In this document: positions 60,901 to 64,000 of the stretch, in pieces
Layout: each line of letters begins with the position of its first letter
Numbering within the stretch: position 1 is the first letter of the stretch
NCBI RefSeq assembly: GCF_041260155.1
Contig: NC_091943.1
Coordinates: 14,794,283-14,858,282, forward strand
Length of the DNA stretch: 64,000 nucleotides
Source: Ptychodera flava
Taxonomy: Eukaryota; Hemichordata; Enteropneusta; Ptychoderidae
Reading direction: 5' to 3'
Program-made: the position numbers and the translations under genes
The notes under the pieces: model-generated
Database searches by the model: none
The model's input: the letters and a program-made list of their open reading frames with translations, nothing else
Told to the model about the DNA's origin: nothing

Positions 60901-62000
60901 GCACCAGCAGTTGTGAACGAGCTGTTACCTTCATAAAATGTTCCCACTTTGGACTGATGTAGCTGCCGAGCACTCTTAAAGTATCGACGACGTCAGGATT
61001 TTCTTGTGTCATATTCAGGAAACACAGACCACCTGGTTTTAGACTCTGGTATATACCTTGCAAGGCCGCCTTGGAATCCTTCATCCAGTGTAAACAAAAA
61101 TATGCGACAGTTTTGTCAAATGCCTGGCTGTACTCTTTGTAGGTTGTCAGTTTTGTGGCATCGCCAATGTTGTAAGTGATGTTCTCAGCCTGGTTATTCT
61201 TCTTAGCTTCTGCGATCATCTCACAGGAGACGTCAAAAGCTGGTGATTGCATGAAACAAACATTTTAGATAAAGATATATAAACAAGTATGCATACATAC
61301 ATACGTATGTATATACATACATACATACATACATACATACATACATACATACATACATACATACATACATGCATGCATGCATGCATGCATGCATGCATAC
61401 ATACATACATACATACATACAATGTCATACATACATACATACATACATACATACATACATACATACATACATACATACATACATACATACATACATACAT
61501 ACATACATACATGATTTTTTTTACACAAATGTAGTAACAATAAGCTTCCGTAGATATATCGAATGGTCCACCTTTTGCATTTTGTTTGGCACAGAATTCT
61601 TAAGCACATTGTTCGATGATCAGGAAAAAAACAGATGTAAAATTAAAGCTGCAGGCAGTATTTTCGAGGGCAAGCGGTTACAATGGGTGCTAAGGTCAAA
61701 TATATATACAGGGAGATATGTCAAAGTCATCTAAGATCATCAAACAAAATGTTTTGGAAACATTTTGTGGCATTCTGGTCGATACCTTAATACAGGAACC
61801 TGAGGCATTGATACTGTTGATATATGAGGAATGAGACAAAAAATCAAAAAAAGGTTATTGAAAAGTGTAGGGAGATACTGCGGTCGATATCTTACCAAAT
61901 CAAAAGCACTGGCCTTCATAGTTTCTGAGACACGCATAAGTAGGTAAAAGGTCATCAAATGTCATAAAAAGAATAGGTGAATAGGTGATATATATATAGG

Positions 62001-62078
<78 letters not shown>

Positions 62079-62262
62079 ACACAAATTACTTTTCAAGTAC
62101 AAAGTAATGAAATCTGTTAGCATCCTGCAATCCTCAGACAGTAGTCTGAGGATTGCAGAATGCATGAAACTTGGGTAACAGATTCCAATACTTTGTACAT
62201 GAAGTAATTTGCGTTATTTTTTATTGCGTTCGCATCGAGCACTGTGATTACCCAGGAGGACA

Positions 62263-62340
<78 letters not shown>

Positions 62341-62554
62341 GATACATACCATGTGCAAACGCCAAGAATAGATCCTTACCTGTTACTCTTCCTACACGCT
62401 TCGACAAAAGTATTGTGAGTTGGCCTGGCCCACATCCAACGTCAAGTAAAGCGTCTCTCTGATCCAATGATAGGGCCTGAGAAATTTGTTCCACACTCGT
62501 TAAGGCTTGTTTTGACCTCTTGGCATGATATGTCGGCAAACGGTCGAAATTCAT
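57744..62554 (-). CDS. JHAMT-like SAM-dependent methyltransferase, gene D
   Basis: Exons are 62380-62554, 60929-61239, 58743-58878 and 57744-57904, 783 nt (260 aa). Motif I is [15 protein letters not shown]. Exon 2 encodes [30 protein letters not shown] and [10 protein letters not shown]. The C-terminus is [20 protein letters not shown] to [11 protein letters not shown]. Splice phases and exon lengths match A and B exactly. Exon 1 is the most diverged of the four ([20 protein letters not shown]). Introns hold a MITE, a 220-bp ACAT microsatellite directly upstream of exon 2 and two AT runs in intron 1. Intact open frame; substrate unknown. Confidence 0.87.
58743..58878 (-). CDS. Gene D exon 3
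   Basis: The acceptor is TTTTGCAG|GG and the donor ATCG|GTAACC. It encodes [20 protein letters not shown] to TFDEAI. Confidence 0.8.
59089..59302. mobile_element. MITE with TIR AACACGATTGG, intron 2 of gene D
   Basis: The ends AACACGATTGGAACTAATTT are inverted across 214 bp. The interior is related to, but inverted relative to, the element at 15300-15564 in gene A. A lone end-like CCAATCGTGTT also occurs near 59762. Confidence 0.75.
60929..61239 (-). CDS. Gene D exon 2
   Basis: The acceptor is ATCACCAG|CTTTTG and the donor ATGAAG|GTAACA. It contains a Cys in DVSCEM where the other copies have Ser. Confidence 0.87.
61289..61511. repeat. (ACAT)n microsatellite with (GCAT)n core
   Basis: It lies in intron 1 of gene D, about 50 bp from the exon 2 acceptor. 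A GCAT block lies near 61371-61397 and a short interruption near 61421. Confidence 0.95.
62006..62074. repeat. (TA)n microsatellite
   Basis: About 34 units; left neighbour of the inverted-repeat element at 62075-62218. Confidence 0.95.
62075..62218. mobile_element. Imperfect inverted-repeat element between two AT runs
   Basis: The arms start AATAAC(A/G)CAAATTACTT and include GTACAAAGTA(A/T)TG and AATCTGTTA, ending at the centre in an exact TGCAATCCTCAGAC pairing. No coding capacity. The (TA)n run abuts it on the left, and a second run starts about 48 bp to its right. Confidence 0.7.
62266..62338. repeat. (TA)n microsatellite
   Basis: About 36 units, 40 bp from the exon 1 donor of gene D. 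Confidence 0.95.
62380..62554 (-). CDS. Gene D exon 1
   Basis: ATG to ACAG|GTAAGG, phase 1. The shared leader motif lies at 62561-62585, about 10 nt closer to the ATG than in the other genes. Confidence 0.87.
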
Positions 62555-62599
62555 CGTAACTGTGTCGTCTGTATCAGAAAATTAACGGTAATTTATTCA

Positions 62600-63013
62600 T
62601 CGCCGTTGACACTGTGCGATAACCTACATACCACGAATTATATATACCAAAGGATCTAGGAGCGATGAAGGTAAGGATAAACACTGTTGCTTACGATATT
62701 CCTAACATTTTCCTTCACAATAGTTAGGTCTCCTTGTAGAGGGAAAACTGTTCTCTGCATGAAGATGGTCAGATGGAGTCATTTTTGAGACAGCATTGGT
62801 GTACAGTTGGAGACACGGAGACAGTTACAATACAGTTTAGTTGTTATTTCGGGGCGGACCATTGGATCTTGGGAGGGGTGGTCAAAAACAAAAAAATTCA
62901 AAGGAAAAAAGTTAGGGAAGGAAAATCTTCAGACAAGTTTGCAAAATAAAAAAATAAAATCAGAACGCAAAAAAATTATAAATCTGACAGTTTACTTAGA
63001 AACAGTAACAAAT
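62600..63013. other. Upstream of gene D, no further gene seen
   Basis: One open frame (62807-63064) is lysine-rich and overlaps the tandem repeat; it has no domain. Confidence 0.4.
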
Positions 63014-63940
63014 ATGCATGCAAATCTGCAACACTGTTATTTTGCGGTACCCTTCAAAATATGACTGTTACAGCTGTAGATTCCTAATATTTTTTTCTGT
63101 TAAAAGTCTATTTGATATTTCTGATATGTCCCTGTACCAAATGAAACAGATGTAATAGCAAAAAGGGCCAGACTTTTTGTGTCAAGCTAAAAAAATTGTA
63201 GAATTTGGTTTTAGCTATGACTGAAATTTTCAATGTAAACTTTGGGGTAAGGGGTAAGTTTTGGTTATATATCATGAAAACTATAGACGATATTGCATGT
63301 TACAATATATCATTCTGAAGATTAGTAAATTATCTTTCTAATGATACCTAACAAACCAGGTTATATTCAAAAACAAGCTCAGCAGATAACTTATAGGAAG
63401 ACAGTTTTAACAAAAATGCATGCAAATCTGCAACACTGTTATTTTGCGGTACCCTTCAAAATATGACTGTTACAGCTGTAGATTCCCAATATTTTTTCTG
63501 TTAAAAGTCTATTTCATATTTCGTACATGTCCCTGTATCAAATAAAACAGATTTCAGACAAAACATTACATTTTTTATTATGCCTAGCTAAAAAATTGGT
63601 AGAATTTGAGATTTACTGTAATTTGCAATGTTAAATTTTGGGGTAAGGGGTAAGTTTTGGTTATATTTGACAAAAACTGTAGAAGATATTGCATGTTGCA
63701 ATATGTCATCTTAAAGAGGAATAAATTCCCTTTCTAATGATACCAAACAAGTGAGGTTATGTTAAAAAATGAGCTCAGCACATGACTTACAAGAAGACAG
63801 ATTTGACGAAAATGCATTTGGCTTGGAAAATCGTGATTTTGCGGTACCCTTCAAAACATGACCATAACAGCTATTCCATCCCTATATTTTTTCTGTTAAA
63901 ATTCCATTTCGTATTTTAGGGATCCCAAGGCTTCTGAAAA
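63014..63940 (+). repeat. Tandem repeat of about 400 bp, 2.3 copies
   Basis: ATGCATG(C)AAATCTGCAA-like unit starts fall at 63014, 63416 and 63812 (last one diverged). Each is followed by TTTTGCGGTACCCTTCAAAA and a CTGTTAAAA block. It may continue past the window. Confidence 0.85.
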
Positions 63941-64000
63941 ATACAGGTTTGTTATCCTGTGGGGGGGGGGGTGCACGTAGACCCCCTCTAGCCCACGGCC

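Larger units (their letters stand above)
56760..62600 (-). repeat. Segmental duplication block D (pairs with 12410-17850)
   Basis: It shares with block A the gene structure, the downstream flank (ATATTTTAGCTATGG near 56800) and intron 2 sequence (GCTGCTATTCCCTACATTGA near 60635). Divergence is visibly higher than between B and C. Confidence 0.8.

Overview
This window looks like intergenic and intronic DNA from an invertebrate animal. Genes are sparse and split by GT-AG introns, the DNA is AT-rich, and it is full of retroelement relics, short inverted-repeat elements, tRNA-derived repeats and microsatellites. There are no operons or bacterial features. The species cannot be fixed from the sequence. 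A marine invertebrate such as a hemichordate or cephalochordate is plausible, but that is inference.

The only convincing host genes are four tandem paralogues, all on the minus strand, of a class I SAM-dependent methyltransferase resembling the juvenile hormone acid O-methyltransferase-like (JHAMT-like) family. I call them A (13063..17835), B (27281..37036), C (41768..49554) and D (57744..62554). Each has four coding exons of 175, 311, 136 and 161 nt with intron phases 1, 0, 1. Only C differs, with a 9-nt in-frame insertion in exon 2. The predicted proteins are 260 aa (C is 263 aa), all with a D-x-G-C-G-P-G SAM motif. No copy has a stop, frameshift or lost splice site, so all four look intact.

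The array was built by segmental duplication. B and C lie in two closely similar long tandem units (about 18.9-38.5 kb and 39.1-51.0 kb). A and D lie in an older, more diverged pair of blocks (about 12.4-17.8 kb and 56.7-62.6 kb). The outer copies therefore match each other and the inner copies match each other. Because B and C are so alike, each serves as an empty-site control for insertions in the other. That reveals a CACTA-like element with dense subterminal repeats, a hAT-like foldback element with an 8-bp target duplication, a TA-flanked long-TIR element, a solo LTR and a LINE 3' fragment.

Layout: 1-12.4 kb has no host gene; it holds tRNA-like SINEs, a Penelope-like relic, several inverted-repeat elements and a 176-bp satellite broken by a SINE. 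12.4-17.9 kb is gene A. 18.9-38.5 kb is the gene B unit, including a dead 3.3-kb LINE. 39.1-51.0 kb is the gene C unit. 51-56.7 kb holds a minisatellite and a dead Tx1/L1-like LINE. 56.7-62.6 kb is gene D, with ACAT and AT microsatellites in its introns. 63.0-63.9 kb is a 400-bp tandem repeat. The four enzymes probably act on similar or diverging small carboxylic-acid or isoprenoid-like substrates in the cytosol, but the substrate cannot be read from the sequence.
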